NCBI RefSeq assembly: GCF_003171675.1
Contig: NZ_QFZQ01000008.1
Span: 1-64,000, forward strand
Reading direction: 5' to 3'
Length of the DNA stretch: 64,000 bases
Source of the DNA: Reichenbachiella versicolor
Lineage (GTDB): Bacteria; Bacteroidota; Bacteroidia; Cytophagales; Cyclobacteriaceae
The notes under the pieces were generated by a model that made no database searches, was not told the origin of the DNA, and was given only the letters and a program-made list of their open reading frames with translations. A program made the position numbers and the translations under genes. Positions 9,479 through 19,071 of this stretch are shown here, in pieces (the stretch's first letter is position 1; each line of letters starts with the position of its first letter).

Positions 9479-9522
9479 TTATTATACTGGTTTTGAGACC
9501 TATTGTGAACGATAGATCTCTG

Positions 9523-9563
9523 AAAAAAAACCCTTGCAAATCACGATTTGCAAGGGTTTTTTT
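9523..9563. terminator. Bidirectional terminator between nfu and the cyclophilin operon
   Basis: A perfect 12-base-pair stem (9531-9542 with 9545-9556) is flanked by eight A on the left and seven T on the right, so it can stop transcription from both convergent genes. Confidence 0.92.
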
Positions 9564-9592
9564 AAATACCAAAATTGAAACTTAAGAAGAAA

Positions 9593-10459
9593 TTACTTTT
9601 CGCTCTTTGAGTATTCATATCCATACATCTTGGTAATCTTCTTTTTAGGAAGCTCTTCGACACTCATTTTGATGTAAATGTCTATTTTCGGTTTATCGCC
9701 TCTACCTTTATCTACGGCAGCTATTCTGTCAATGACATCCAGACCTTCAATCACTTTACCAAATACGGTGTACTCATTGTCTAAATGTGGAGAACCTCCA
9801 ACAGTTGAATATGCTTTGAATTGTTCTTCTGAAAAACCTATTGGTCCTAATTCTCTCTCAACAATTCCCATTACTATTTGAGTAAGTGAATCAACTTTTT
9901 GACGGTTACCCTCTCTTTGAAATTCTTGGCCAGCACTCAAAATATCTGCATTTTCTGGTCTTCGAATCACTTCACCAAATAACTGTCCTTTTTTGCGATC
10001 AGTCATTTGGGTTTCCATGCTTTTTAATTGTGCACTGTCATAGACTTCTCCTTGTACGATATAGAATTGACACCAACTGGACTTTTTCTTAGGGTTGACC
10101 TGATCACCCTGTCGAGCTGCAGCTAATGCGCCTTTGTGGTGATAAAAACCCTTGACAATTTCTGCATCAATTTTTTTGTCATCGTTGGTTCCATTTTTCA
10201 TATCAATTCCACCTCCTTGAATCATGAAATTTTCTATTACTCTGTGCCAGATTGTGCTATCATATTGACCAGACCGCGCTAGTTCCAAAAAGTTCTCTTT
10301 ATGAAGGGGAGTTTCGTCATATAAGATAACCTTCATGTCTCCATAAGTGGTCTGGATTGTTACTATGAAATCCTTCTTACTTTCTTTAGCCTTATTCTCC
10401 TTGGAACAAGATGATAATATGACCATTAATATGGTCAAAGCACTGAAATACTTTCTCAT
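9593..10459 (-). CDS. Cyclophilin-type peptidyl-prolyl isomerase lipoprotein
   Basis: A cell-envelope folding helper that isomerises prolyl bonds. The 288-residue product has a lipoprotein signal peptide with Cys at about 18 (VILSSC), so it is membrane-anchored outside the cytoplasm. The cyclophilin fold is shown by TTYGDMKVILYDETPLHKENF (about 37-58), the FHR-type segment WHRVIENFMIQGG (about 76-88) and EYTVFGKVIEGLDVIDRIA (about 229-247). A helical insertion of about 60 residues separates the last two parts. It is the last gene of the minus-strand operon, 7 bases after hemC. Confidence 0.92.
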   Translation of the reverse strand: MRKYFSALTILMVILSSCSKENKAKESKKDFIVTIQTTYGDMKVILYDETPLHKENFLELARSGQYDSTIWHRVIENFMIQGGGIDMKNGTNDDKKIDAEIVKGFYHHKGALAAARQGDQVNPKKKSSWCQFYIVQGEVYDSAQLKSMETQMTDRKKGQLFGEVIRRPENADILSAGQEFQREGNRQKVDSLTQIVMGIVERELGPIGFSEEQFKAYSTVGGSPHLDNEYTVFGKVIEGLDVIDRIAAVDKGRGDKPKIDIYIKMSVEELPKKKITKMYGYEYSKSEK

Positions 10460-10466
10460 TGCTATT

Positions 10467-11390
10467 CTATTCTTCGTTTTGTGATTTTATCTCTTCTAAT
10501 ATTTTATCTCCTCCGGCCTTCAGGACATTTGTACCTATAATTTCTCCTGCCTTTTCTACAGCATTGAGAGTTGAACTGCACGTTTTTATGATCTTTTTAG
10601 AGCCGTCGAGACTTATAATTCCTCCTGTGATTTCAAGAACTTCCTCTTTGATAACAGCTCTTCCAAATACAGGAATACTACATCCACCATCCATTTTTCT
10701 TAAGAATGCTCTCTCAGCTAATAAACACTTTTCAGAAGGCTCATGATTAATAGCTTCTCTTACAACTCTCTTTTTTTCTGGGGCAATAGTTTCGAAGACT
10801 TCTATAGCAATTGACCCTTGCCCTACTGCCGGAATATACTCTGAAGGATCGAATTCATGAACAATCATATCGTCATAACCCATTCGATGAGCACCTGCAT
10901 ATGCTAACCATAAAGCATCGCATTGCCCATCTTTCATTTTTTGGATACGAGTTTGTAGATTTCCTCTAATGGGTACGGTTTTAACAGCAGGATAACTCTC
11001 TTTGAGAAAAGCTAATCTACGAGTCGATGATGTCCCTAATACCAGAGTTTCACTATTGAGGTCAATTTTCTTGTGGCTCAAAAGAATATCATGAACTTTC
11101 TCTCTTTTACCAAAAGCAATGATTTCGAATCCTTTTGGTAATTTCGATTGCATGTCTTTTGCACTGTGTACCGCAATATCAATATCACCTGATTGAAGTT
11201 GATCTTCAATTTCTTCTGTAAAAACGCCTTTACTCCCAATCTTAGAAAGGCTCACATTTAATACCTTATCGCCTTTAGTTTCGATAACGATGATCTCACT
11301 GTCTACTCCTTTTTCTTTTAACAAGTCTTGCACATGGTATGCTTGCCATAGTGCCAATTTACTACCTCTGGTGCCAATTTTGATTTTCAT
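10467..11390 (-). CDS. hemC: Hydroxymethylbilane synthase
   Basis: Porphobilinogen deaminase: joins four porphobilinogen units into hydroxymethylbilane in tetrapyrrole synthesis. The 307-residue length is standard. The N-terminal GTRGSKLALWQA motif, the catalytic aspartate in HSAKDM (Asp79), the arginine-rich GTSSTRR segment (119-125) and the dipyrromethane-carrying cysteine in GGCSIP (Cys237) are all intact. It lies between the polymerase subunit gene (1-base gap) and the cyclophilin gene; other hem genes are not in the window. Confidence 0.97.
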   Translation of the reverse strand: MKIKIGTRGSKLALWQAYHVQDLLKEKGVDSEIIVIETKGDKVLNVSLSKIGSKGVFTEEIEDQLQSGDIDIAVHSAKDMQSKLPKGFEIIAFGKREKVHDILLSHKKIDLNSETLVLGTSSTRRLAFLKESYPAVKTVPIRGNLQTRIQKMKDGQCDALWLAYAGAHRMGYDDMIVHEFDPSEYIPAVGQGSIAIEVFETIAPEKKRVVREAINHEPSEKCLLAERAFLRKMDGGCSIPVFGRAVIKEEVLEITGGIISLDGSKKIIKTCSSTLNAVEKAGEIIGTNVLKAGGDKILEEIKSQNEE

Positions 11391-11391
11391 A

Positions 11392-12516
11392 TCAAGCGGT
11401 CATTGCCTGTCCAATGCGTATAGACAGGTCTAAAAACAAAATTCTAATATTTGCATTTCGTTCGATGTGATATAATGCAGTATTAATTTCACTACTGATC
11501 ACCTCGATTTTTTGTTCATTTAGAGCCTTTCCAAAATTCGCCACAAATCCCTGCTCATCCGAATTCAGTTTTTCGCTTTCTTCTGGCCACACACTATGGA
11601 CTAAAGCATGTCTGAGCATATTAATGGCATATTGTAAAAACAGTTTTTGCGCTGTTTTGCTCATTTTGAAAAAGATGTCATTGGTTTGATTGATTTTTAT
11701 AAAATCTTTAGTCCAGCATTGACGCATCCAGTCTCTAAATATGGCATGATCATCATTCTCACTTTCATCTATATTCTCTATGGCAGTTCGGATACTGCCT
11801 TCAGATAAAGCAGCAATGGTCTTTGCTCTTTCAGGTAACAGGTTGTGAGTTTTGGTTAAGTACGTCTCTATATCTTCAGTAGAAAAATTAGGAATCTTGA
11901 AGAGTTGACATCTAGACAAAATAGTTGTCAATAGTCTCTCGTAGTCGCAAGAGACCATAATGAAAATGGTTTTGGCAGGTGGTTCTTCTAAAATCTTTAG
12001 GATACCATTGGCAGCAGTACTATGCATGTTTTCTGGAAGCCAAATGATAAGAACTTTGTATTCTCCTTCGAAAGAAGTCATTGTCATTGATTTGACGATA
12101 TTTCTACTTTCTTCTTTTGAAATATTAGCTTGCTTATTTTCAGCGCCGTAGTGTCCACTCCAATCTTCAAGTGATCCAAAAGGGTTGGCTATCAGAAACT
12201 CTCTCCATTCATTTAGATAACTTGAGCTCACTACATTTTTCCCAGAAATACCTTTGGTAGCACTAACTGGAAATACAAATTGAAGATCTGGATGAACTAG
12301 CTTATCCATTTTGACACAAGATGGACATTTCCCACAAGAATCATTTTCCTGTTTGTCTGTACAATTAAGATAAGTAGCAAATGCTAAAGCTATAGCCATA
12401 TTACCTGATCCAGGTTTGCCATAAAATAGCTGTGCATGAGCTACATGATTGTTTTTGACTGCTTGTGTAAGCAGGTATTTGCTGTCAGAAAGTCCAGGGA
12501 TATCTGCGAATCTCAT
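11392..12516 (-). CDS. holB: DNA polymerase III delta prime subunit
   Basis: Clamp-loader subunit of the replicative polymerase. Residues about 1-180 form an AAA+ domain with a four-cysteine zinc module (Cys52, Cys61, Cys64, Cys67). The Walker A position reads GKPGSGNMA, with Asn in place of the catalytic Lys, which fits the non-hydrolysing delta prime role. The sensor-like segment ILSRCQLFKIP (about 205-215) follows. At 374 residues it is normal in size. Its start overlaps the stop of the upstream GlmU-like gene by 4 bases, so translation is likely coupled. Confidence 0.9.
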   Translation of the reverse strand: MRFADIPGLSDSKYLLTQAVKNNHVAHAQLFYGKPGSGNMAIALAFATYLNCTDKQENDSCGKCPSCVKMDKLVHPDLQFVFPVSATKGISGKNVVSSSYLNEWREFLIANPFGSLEDWSGHYGAENKQANISKEESRNIVKSMTMTSFEGEYKVLIIWLPENMHSTAANGILKILEEPPAKTIFIMVSCDYERLLTTILSRCQLFKIPNFSTEDIETYLTKTHNLLPERAKTIAALSEGSIRTAIENIDESENDDHAIFRDWMRQCWTKDFIKINQTNDIFFKMSKTAQKLFLQYAINMLRHALVHSVWPEESEKLNSDEQGFVANFGKALNEQKIEVISSEINTALYHIERNANIRILFLDLSIRIGQAMTA

Positions 12517-13694
12517 GATCTCAATTCCGATGAAGCATCAAATATAGATTGGAAAAGTTTCTTGTTGCTATCAGTTAGTTCTACATTTCTTCGAGCCATA
12601 GCTTTTTCAGCCGTTTTCATTGCTCGATCAAATGTGTACGTAACCATATGGTCAGCCCCTCCCCAAGAAAATGAAGGAATAAATGTTCGAGGAAAACCTG
12701 CACCAAAAACATTGCAGTGCGTCTCAACTGTAGTTCCTGTGTTGAAGGTTGTTCCAATTGCAGACTTAGAGTGGTCTCCCATTAGTAATCCACAAAATTG
12801 AAGACCAGAATCTATAAACTGTTCGTCTATGTAGTCGTACATTTTAACGTGGTCGTAATTGTTTTTCAAATTTGATGAATTTGTACCAGCCCCTAAATTG
12901 CAGAACTCTCCCAAGACCGCATTTCCTAGATAACCATCATGTCCTTTGTTAGAGTTTGAGAAAATTACAGTGTTTGATACTTCTCCTCCTACCTTGCATG
13001 AAGGACCGAATGAACAAGCTTCACGAATAACCGCACCAGCATTAACTTTTGATTTTTTGCCTAGATAGAAGGGACCTTTGATTATACAGCCTTCTTCTAT
13101 TACAGCGTTTTCGTCAATGTATACAGGTCCTTTTTCAGCGTTGATTATTGATGCCTTTATGTTGGCCCCTTCTGCTATGAATAAATTTTTTTCACCATAA
13201 ATGATGGTATGAGGGTCGTTTATTTTCTGAGACTTTTGATTCTTGGTCAAAGCATTAAAGTCTTTTTGAATTTCTTCACTAGTCTTTAAAAAGATATCCC
13301 ATGACCTATTCAAGTATGATATTTCACCGTTGAATTCTAACTTATCTGCTTCACTTGTGTCTATTCGTACAGAATTGGAATTGATCTTGGCTGCTAAAAG
13401 CATTCCGTCCTTATAAAGGGATTGATTATCACTCAAGTCCAGAATAGATGAAACAAGTTTTGAATCTGGAAGTAAAGTAGAATTAATGACTAAATCGTAA
13501 GTAAATTCATTCTTTCTGAATATCGTGTTAAGTAATTCCGAATCAGTCACAAGATCTACAGTTTCATCTAAATAGTGATTCCATTTTTCTTGAATAGTCA
13601 TGATTCCAACCAAAAAATTTCCAATGGGTCTAGTTAATGCAAATGGATAGAGTTTTGGTCTTAGATCAGGAAGATCTATAAGCGCTATATTCAT
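12513..13694 (-). CDS. GlmU-like sugar nucleotidyltransferase/acyltransferase
   Basis: A 393-residue two-domain protein. The N-terminal half (about 1-150) resembles a nucleotidyltransferase-like domain but lacks an obvious GxGTRM motif, so catalysis there is doubtful. The C-terminal half carries left-handed beta-helix hexapeptide repeats (about 165-350) with FCNLGAGTNSSNLKNNY, typical of GlmU-like acyl transfer. Such GlmU-family proteins are common in Bacteroidota next to holB and may act in cell-envelope sugar activation; the substrate is unknown. It is the first gene of the hemC operon. A TAATTTTG box on the minus strand (plus-strand 13699-13706) lies only 4 bases before the ATG. Confidence 0.8.
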   Translation of the reverse strand: MNIALIDLPDLRPKLYPFALTRPIGNFLVGIMTIQEKWNHYLDETVDLVTDSELLNTIFRKNEFTYDLVINSTLLPDSKLVSSILDLSDNQSLYKDGMLLAAKINSNSVRIDTSEADKLEFNGEISYLNRSWDIFLKTSEEIQKDFNALTKNQKSQKINDPHTIIYGEKNLFIAEGANIKASIINAEKGPVYIDENAVIEEGCIIKGPFYLGKKSKVNAGAVIREACSFGPSCKVGGEVSNTVIFSNSNKGHDGYLGNAVLGEFCNLGAGTNSSNLKNNYDHVKMYDYIDEQFIDSGLQFCGLLMGDHSKSAIGTTFNTGTTVETHCNVFGAGFPRTFIPSFSWGGADHMVTYTFDRAMKTAEKAMARRNVELTDSNKKLFQSIFDASSELRS

Positions 13695-14195
13695 GCATCA
13701 AAATTAATAGATTGAGTTGGTAATTGGCCGAAATTCTTTAAATGGATTTTATGATTTTAGACTGTAGGTTCTTTAAGAATTCGTCAAAATCCACACTATT
13801 AAAATAACAGTGTGGATTCGTCTTACTATAAACAATTAACCTTCTTAAAAACTATGATATAAGCAAAAGCAATAAGTATGCCTTTTTATGTTGAGGTACT
13901 AGACTCTTTCATTGTCATAAAGTGTAATCTCAACGTTGATTTTAACTTGATAGGTAATGTTAGACCTTTAAAAAAGTATCATCCGGCTTATCAAAACGCT
14001 TAATGCTTATAATCAATAGCTGAAAATGATTGTTTATTGAGTAGTGCGAAGGAGTATTAAGGTAGACACTCAATGAGTGTATGAAGCAATTTTATCTTTG
14101 GATTAACTTAAAATTTTGGAAGCTCTCTTAGAGCTAACGAGGCGATATCGAGGTCATTAAAAATTATTACATCTTTGCGCACTGATTACTAGTGT
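13695..14195. other. 501-base gene-free stretch between divergent genes
   Basis: I found no convincing gene. It holds three inverted repeats: a perfect 10-base repeat with a 10-base loop at 13789-13818, a 7-base palindrome ACACTCAATGAGTGT at 14066-14080, and a 6-base repeat near 14119-14135. A TATCTTTG box (14093-14100) and a similar CATCTTTG (14170-14177) could be promoters for the gene at 14196. Only frames of about 20 codons or fewer occur. Confidence 0.6.
13789..13818. repeat. Perfect 10-base inverted repeat
   Basis: AATCCACACT and AGTGTGGATT face each other across 10 bases. There is no T run after it, so it is not a classical terminator; an operator or leader hairpin is possible. Confidence 0.6.
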
Positions 14196-14849
14196 ATGGA
14201 AAAAATTGTATTCGAATACTTCGGTATAGTTATGATGGAGCCTATGGCCCTTTTGTTTAATTGGTTAATTGCGATTCAATGTTTTATATATGCCAAACGA
14301 ATTAAGCAATTTGATTTGGATACAGAATTTGCAAAAGGGTGGTACCGGTTCTTTCTGTTTTTCGGTTTTTCGACTGCTTTTGGGGGGCTTTCACATTTCT
14401 TTTTTCATTACACAGGTATGATTGGTAAGCTTCCAAGCTGGTCATTTGCTGTATTAATGATTACTTATTTAGAACTGGCAGTAAGCGATAGCACTGATAA
14501 AAAGGACATACTGAAAAAAGTGATATGGGTAAGCAGTCTTTTTTTATTCGTTTTGATGATTATGCAGTTAGATTTTTTGTGGGTGTCCATACATACTGCC
14601 ATTGGCCTACTTTTTTTCTTAGGCCTTATAAGCTTGGTTACTGTTCGAAAGGGAGATGATAGATGGAAAGAATATCTCTATGGTGTATTTTTTATGTTTT
14701 TGACCTTACCATTTGTTGCAGGAAAAATAGATCCACACATATGGTTTAATAGGCACGATGTTAGTCATCTGCTGATGATGGTTGCATTGTTCTTTTTTGA
14801 AAAATCAACGATAAGAATATTGAAGAGCGAATCTAGTAGAGTGTCTTAG
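14196..14849 (+). CDS. Seven-helix membrane protein, function unknown
   Basis: A 217-residue integral membrane protein with about seven hydrophobic segments (roughly 13-33, 51-69, 82-96, 107-125, 127-149, 159-175, 187-202). I do not recognise the family with certainty. Polar residues inside the helices are notable: Ser66, His67 and His71 in helix 2, Asp98 just after helix 3, and His181, His187 and His191 at the start of helix 7. This layout recalls the metal-dependent CREST hydrolases (alkaline ceramidase/PAQR), but that is inference. It is monocistronic, between two long intergenic stretches, with a -7-like box upstream. Confidence 0.75.
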   Translation: MEKIVFEYFGIVMMEPMALLFNWLIAIQCFIYAKRIKQFDLDTEFAKGWYRFFLFFGFSTAFGGLSHFFFHYTGMIGKLPSWSFAVLMITYLELAVSDSTDKKDILKKVIWVSSLFLFVLMIMQLDFLWVSIHTAIGLLFFLGLISLVTVRKGDDRWKEYLYGVFFMFLTLPFVAGKIDPHIWFNRHDVSHLLMMVALFFFEKSTIRILKSESSRVS

Positions 14850-15065
14850 CTCTTTTACTTGATAGAGATCAATGACTATTATCACTAAGTTTATCTTTCT
14901 AATATTAAGATTAATTTTTACTGCATACAATTATGTAATTGAATAGTTCTGCGAAGTGTATTCTTTGTAGAATTTTCTTCTGGGCTTTTTGCTTATAAAA
15001 GGTATCGGATTTTGTGTTTTTTTTTATTTTTAAGAATTAATCCTAACTATCGATAAGTAGAGCAT

Positions 15066-16562
15066 ATGAAGCAATACGTACTGGCGTTAGATCAAGGTAC
15101 CACAAGTTCGAGAGCGATTCTTTTCGACCAGAATGCTAAGATGATTGGCATGGCACAAGCCGAAGTCAAGCAAATTATTCCTGAGCAAGGCTGGTTAGAG
15201 AATGATCCAAAACGTTTGTTTAAGGTACTTATTGATTTGATCTATGAAGTAGTGAAAACTACTAAAATCAACATTTCTCAAATTTCAACAATTGGTATTA
15301 CTAACCAGCGTGAGACTGTTGTAGTATGGGATAAAAACTCAGGTAAGCCTGTATACAATGCTATTTCATGGCAAGATACTCGTACAGCAAATTTTTGTGA
15401 CGAGTTAAAGGGTTCAACAAACGGTTCAAGAATTAGAAAAAAAACAGGACTTGTTATTGATCCTTATTTTTCAGCCTCCAAGATCAAATGGATTTTGGAC
15501 AATGTCTCTGGAGCCAGAAAAAAAGCTGAAAATGGTGAACTATTATGTGGAACTATCGATACTTGGATTATCTGGAACTTAACCAATAGAGATTCTCACA
15601 TCACTGATTTTAGCAATGCGTCGAGAACTATGTTATTTAATATTACAGAACTGACATGGGATCATGATTTGCTGGATCTATTTGATATTCCAAGGGAAAT
15701 GCTCCCAGACGTTACTCATTCTGGATATTATTTTGGAGATGCTCATCTAAATGGAGCTACCATACAAATAACAGGAGTTGCTGGAGATCAGCAAGCATCA
15801 CTTTTTGGGCAAGGCTGTTTCAATCCAGGAGATGTAAAAAATACTTACGGTACTGGCTGTTTCATATTGATGAATACCGGTGAAGAGCCTCAATTTTCAA
15901 ATAATGGTCTTTTAACTACTATTGCATGGGGTCTTAATGGCACTATTGAGTATGCCCTTGAAGGTAGTATTTTCATAGCTGGTGCTTCTGTTCAATGGTT
16001 AAGAGATGGGTTAAAAATGATTAATTCCGTAGAAGAGACGGAATATTATGCTAATCGTTCAAATAGAGACAATGGTGTTTATGTAGTTCCGTCATTCAAT
16101 GGATTAGGTGCTCCGTTTTGGGATATGTACGCCCGAGGTGGGATATTTGGGTTAACAGCAGAAAGTACAAATAATGATATAATAAAAGGTACACTTGACT
16201 CTATGGCATACCAAACCAAAGATGTCCTAGGAGCAATGGTTGCAGACTCCAATTTGAAAATCAATACATTGAATGTGGATGGAGGTGCATCTGTGAACAA
16301 TTATTTGATGCAGTTTCAGTCCGATATTATGAATGTTGACGTTAGAAGACCTAAGAATATCGAGTCTACAGCGATAGGTGCTGCATTGATTGCAGGTATT
16401 ACCGCAGGGATTTGGAAAAAAGATACAGTAATAAGTAAAATCAGTGTAGACAAAGTATTCAAACCAAAAATGGATGAATATACTAGAGATGAATTGTATA
16501 CTGGCTGGCATAATGCAGTAAAACGCTGTATGAACTGGGCGAAGGTTACACATTCTGTCTAG
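15066..16562 (+). CDS. glpK: Glycerol kinase
   Basis: Phosphorylates glycerol with ATP to sn-glycerol-3-phosphate in the cytoplasm (FGGY kinase family). The 498-residue length is standard. The N-terminal phosphate-binding motif ALDQGTTSSRAILFD (7-21), the TNQRETVVVWDK segment (about 80-91), the VAGDQQASLFGQGCF block (about 240-254) and the second ATP-site motif DGGASVNNYLMQFQ (about 404-417) are present. It is followed after 24 bases by glpD, forming a glycerol catabolic operon. No glycerol facilitator gene is next to it. Confidence 0.97.
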   Translation: MKQYVLALDQGTTSSRAILFDQNAKMIGMAQAEVKQIIPEQGWLENDPKRLFKVLIDLIYEVVKTTKINISQISTIGITNQRETVVVWDKNSGKPVYNAISWQDTRTANFCDELKGSTNGSRIRKKTGLVIDPYFSASKIKWILDNVSGARKKAENGELLCGTIDTWIIWNLTNRDSHITDFSNASRTMLFNITELTWDHDLLDLFDIPREMLPDVTHSGYYFGDAHLNGATIQITGVAGDQQASLFGQGCFNPGDVKNTYGTGCFILMNTGEEPQFSNNGLLTTIAWGLNGTIEYALEGSIFIAGASVQWLRDGLKMINSVEETEYYANRSNRDNGVYVVPSFNGLGAPFWDMYARGGIFGLTAESTNNDIIKGTLDSMAYQTKDVLGAMVADSNLKINTLNVDGGASVNNYLMQFQSDIMNVDVRRPKNIESTAIGAALIAGITAGIWKKDTVISKISVDKVFKPKMDEYTRDELYTGWHNAVKRCMNWAKVTHSV

Positions 16563-16586
16563 CTCTTCTTAAATTAGGACTCAATT

Positions 16587-18209
16587 ATGCTTGAGTCAAA
16601 CCCTACACTATCAAGAAAAGCTAAACTGGAGCAGCTTAGCAAAGAATATTTTGATCTGATCATTATCGGAGGAGGCATTACAGGTGCAGGTATTGCATTG
16701 GATGCGGTTTCAAGAGGACTAAAAGTTGCTCTTTTCGAAAAAAATGATTTTGCATCTGGTACTAGTAGTAAATCCACTAAGCTGATTCACGGCGGACTTC
16801 GTTATCTCAAGCAGTATGAATTTTCTTTGGTAAGAGAAGTAGGTAAAGAGAGGGCTACGGTTCATAAAATTGCTACTCACCTTGTTCGTCCAGAAAAGAT
16901 GCTGCTTCCACTAATTAAAGGAGGTAATTATGGAAAGATTATTACTTCTGTTGGATTAATGGTATACGACGTACTTGCAGATGTAAGCAATGAAGACCAA
17001 CGAAAGATGTTAACTGTGGATGAAACCATAGAGATCGAACCATTGCTAGATGAGGATAGACTTGAGGGGGGTGGACTTTATTCTGAATATCAAACGGATG
17101 ATTTTAGGTTAGTCATTGAGCTAATCAAAAAGGCCGAACAAATGGGTGTTGTGGTAATGAACTATGCTCCGTTTGTAAACTTTCTAGAAAAAGCGGGTTC
17201 TATTTGCGGAGTAGAGATTGAAGATCTTAATGGTAATGAGACTATTAAAGTTTATAGTGACTTTGTGATCAATTCTACTGGCCCATGGGCAGATGAAGTT
17301 CGAAGTACGCAAGAGCATATAGAAGGAAAACATTTACATCTTACGAAAGGTGTCCATATTGTAGTACCTCATCAAAAATTACCTGTAAAACAATCTGTGT
17401 ATTTTGATGTACCTGATGGACGAATGATGTTCGCTATACCTAGACATAAAGTAACTTATATAGGTACAACCGATACAGATTTCACAGGCAATCCAGATGA
17501 AGTAAGAACAACTGAGGATGATGTTTATTATATTTTGGATTCTGTCAATAACAATTTTCCTACTGCTGAATTAAAATTAGAAGATGTTCTTTCTTCTTGG
17601 GCAGGTGTTCGTCCATTGATAGAGGAAGAAGGTAAATCAGCATCTGAAATTTCTAGAAAAGATGAAATCTTTGTTTCCGATAAAGGACTTATCACTATTG
17701 CTGGAGGTAAGTTGACAGGTTATCGAAAAATGGCAAAACGTGCTGTGGATCAACTAATGGATATTCGCAGTGATTCACATTCGATTACCAAAGAGATTAA
17801 AAGCAAAACAAAAAAAATAAGAATTCCTGGTAATGATTTTAAATCTTACAAGTCTGTAAAAAAGTATAAAATTAAATTATTGAAGCAGTTTTCAGATATA
17901 AATCCAGATATCATTGATTATTTAGTTGACTTATATGGGAGTCAAGCTGAGAGTATTTTGCAGGGGTCAAAACCTTCATTGATTTTATCAGAAGTGGATT
18001 TTTGTATCAGGAATGAAATGGTTTTACATTTAGTAGACTTCTATATATACAGGACAGGTAGATTATTTTTTGATGTAAAAAGTATAGAAGAAACTTTAAC
18101 CGAAGTAGCTGACTATATGGCACTAGTATTTGAATGGACAAATACTGAAAAACAGCATGAAATTTCAACTCTTGAAAAAGAGATTAGATTAGCTACTGTG
18201 TTTTCTTAA
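16587..18209 (+). CDS. glpD: Aerobic glycerol-3-phosphate dehydrogenase
   Basis: FAD-dependent oxidation of glycerol-3-phosphate to dihydroxyacetone phosphate at the membrane, passing electrons to quinone. The FAD-binding GGGITGAGIALDAVSRG motif (about 29-45), the STKLIHGGLRYLKQYEF motif (about 62-78) and the C-terminal alpha-helical domain (about 400-540) are as in GlpD. Length 540 is normal. It forms an operon with glpK and, further on, lies near a glycerophosphodiesterase gene that would supply the same substrate from phospholipid head groups. Confidence 0.96.
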   Translation: MLESNPTLSRKAKLEQLSKEYFDLIIIGGGITGAGIALDAVSRGLKVALFEKNDFASGTSSKSTKLIHGGLRYLKQYEFSLVREVGKERATVHKIATHLVRPEKMLLPLIKGGNYGKIITSVGLMVYDVLADVSNEDQRKMLTVDETIEIEPLLDEDRLEGGGLYSEYQTDDFRLVIELIKKAEQMGVVVMNYAPFVNFLEKAGSICGVEIEDLNGNETIKVYSDFVINSTGPWADEVRSTQEHIEGKHLHLTKGVHIVVPHQKLPVKQSVYFDVPDGRMMFAIPRHKVTYIGTTDTDFTGNPDEVRTTEDDVYYILDSVNNNFPTAELKLEDVLSSWAGVRPLIEEEGKSASEISRKDEIFVSDKGLITIAGGKLTGYRKMAKRAVDQLMDIRSDSHSITKEIKSKTKKIRIPGNDFKSYKSVKKYKIKLLKQFSDINPDIIDYLVDLYGSQAESILQGSKPSLILSEVDFCIRNEMVLHLVDFYIYRTGRLFFDVKSIEETLTEVADYMALVFEWTNTEKQHEISTLEKEIRLATVFS

Positions 18210-18305
18210 CAATATAATAGCATTTACTTTTTTTAGATCTTTCCTAGTGTTTTTGTGATTGTGAATACCAGCTTTAAATTTGAAGCTTGCTAACGGTATA
18301 ACATT

Positions 18306-19070
18306 ATGTCCCAAAAACTAATCTCATGGAATGTCAATGGCATTCGTGCAGCTATTAAGAAAGGTTTTCACGATTCCCTTTCTGAATTAGACCCAGATAT
18401 TATCTGCCTTCAAGAGACCAAAGCTCAAGATGATCAAGTCATCGAGGCACTAGGAGAGATTCCCTATCATGTGTATGTTAATAGTGCAATAAAAAAAGGG
18501 TACAGTGGTACTGCTATTTTGACCAAGGAAAAAGCAATCAGTGTATCTAAAGGAATAGGAATTGAAGAACATGATCAAGAAGGTAGAGTGCTTACCGTTG
18601 AATTTGAGAAGTATTATTTTGTAGGAGTATATGTCCCCAATTCTAGTCAAGGCTTAAAGAGACTTCCCTATAGAGAGACTTGGGACGTAGCATTTAAAAA
18701 CTACCTTAAGAACTTGGAAGAAAAGAAGCCTGTTATAGTATGTGGTGATTTTAATGTTGCTCATCAGGAAATAGATATAGCTAGGCCTAAGTCCAACTAT
18801 AACAAGACTGCTGGATATACTCAAAAAGAGATTGATGGAATGACTAATTTCTTGGAAGCGGGATTTATAGACACTTTTAGAAAGTTGTACCCGGAAGAAG
18901 TGGCGTATAGTTGGTGGAGTTATCGAGCAGGTGCTCGTGAAAAAAACATAGGTTGGAGACTTGACTATTTTTTAGTTTCTGAAGTATTCATGGATCAAGT
19001 CCAAGATTCTACCATACTTCCAGACTATATGGAGTCTGATCATTGTCCTATTTGCTTACAAATTAGCTAA
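18306..19070 (+). CDS. xth: Exodeoxyribonuclease III family
   Basis: A DNA-repair nuclease of the ExoIII/AP-endonuclease family (EEP fold), cutting at abasic sites and removing 3' blocks. The 254-residue product shows SWNVNGIRAA (7-16), LQETKAQD (37-44), the GVYVPNS strand, the CGDFNVAH motif (about 139-146), WWSYRAGAREKNIGWRLDYFLVS (about 201-223) and the final SDHCPI motif with the catalytic histidine. It is followed after one base by the glycerophosphodiesterase gene, so the two are cotranscribed. Confidence 0.95.
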   Translation: MSQKLISWNVNGIRAAIKKGFHDSLSELDPDIICLQETKAQDDQVIEALGEIPYHVYVNSAIKKGYSGTAILTKEKAISVSKGIGIEEHDQEGRVLTVEFEKYYFVGVYVPNSSQGLKRLPYRETWDVAFKNYLKNLEEKKPVIVCGDFNVAHQEIDIARPKSNYNKTAGYTQKEIDGMTNFLEAGFIDTFRKLYPEEVAYSWWSYRAGAREKNIGWRLDYFLVSEVFMDQVQDSTILPDYMESDHCPICLQIS

Positions 19071-19071
19071 G

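Noticed and set aside
11392-12516. holB treated as a broken ATPase because Walker A has Asn for Lys
   Set aside because: Delta prime subunits normally do not hydrolyse ATP, and altered Walker A motifs are usual in this family.
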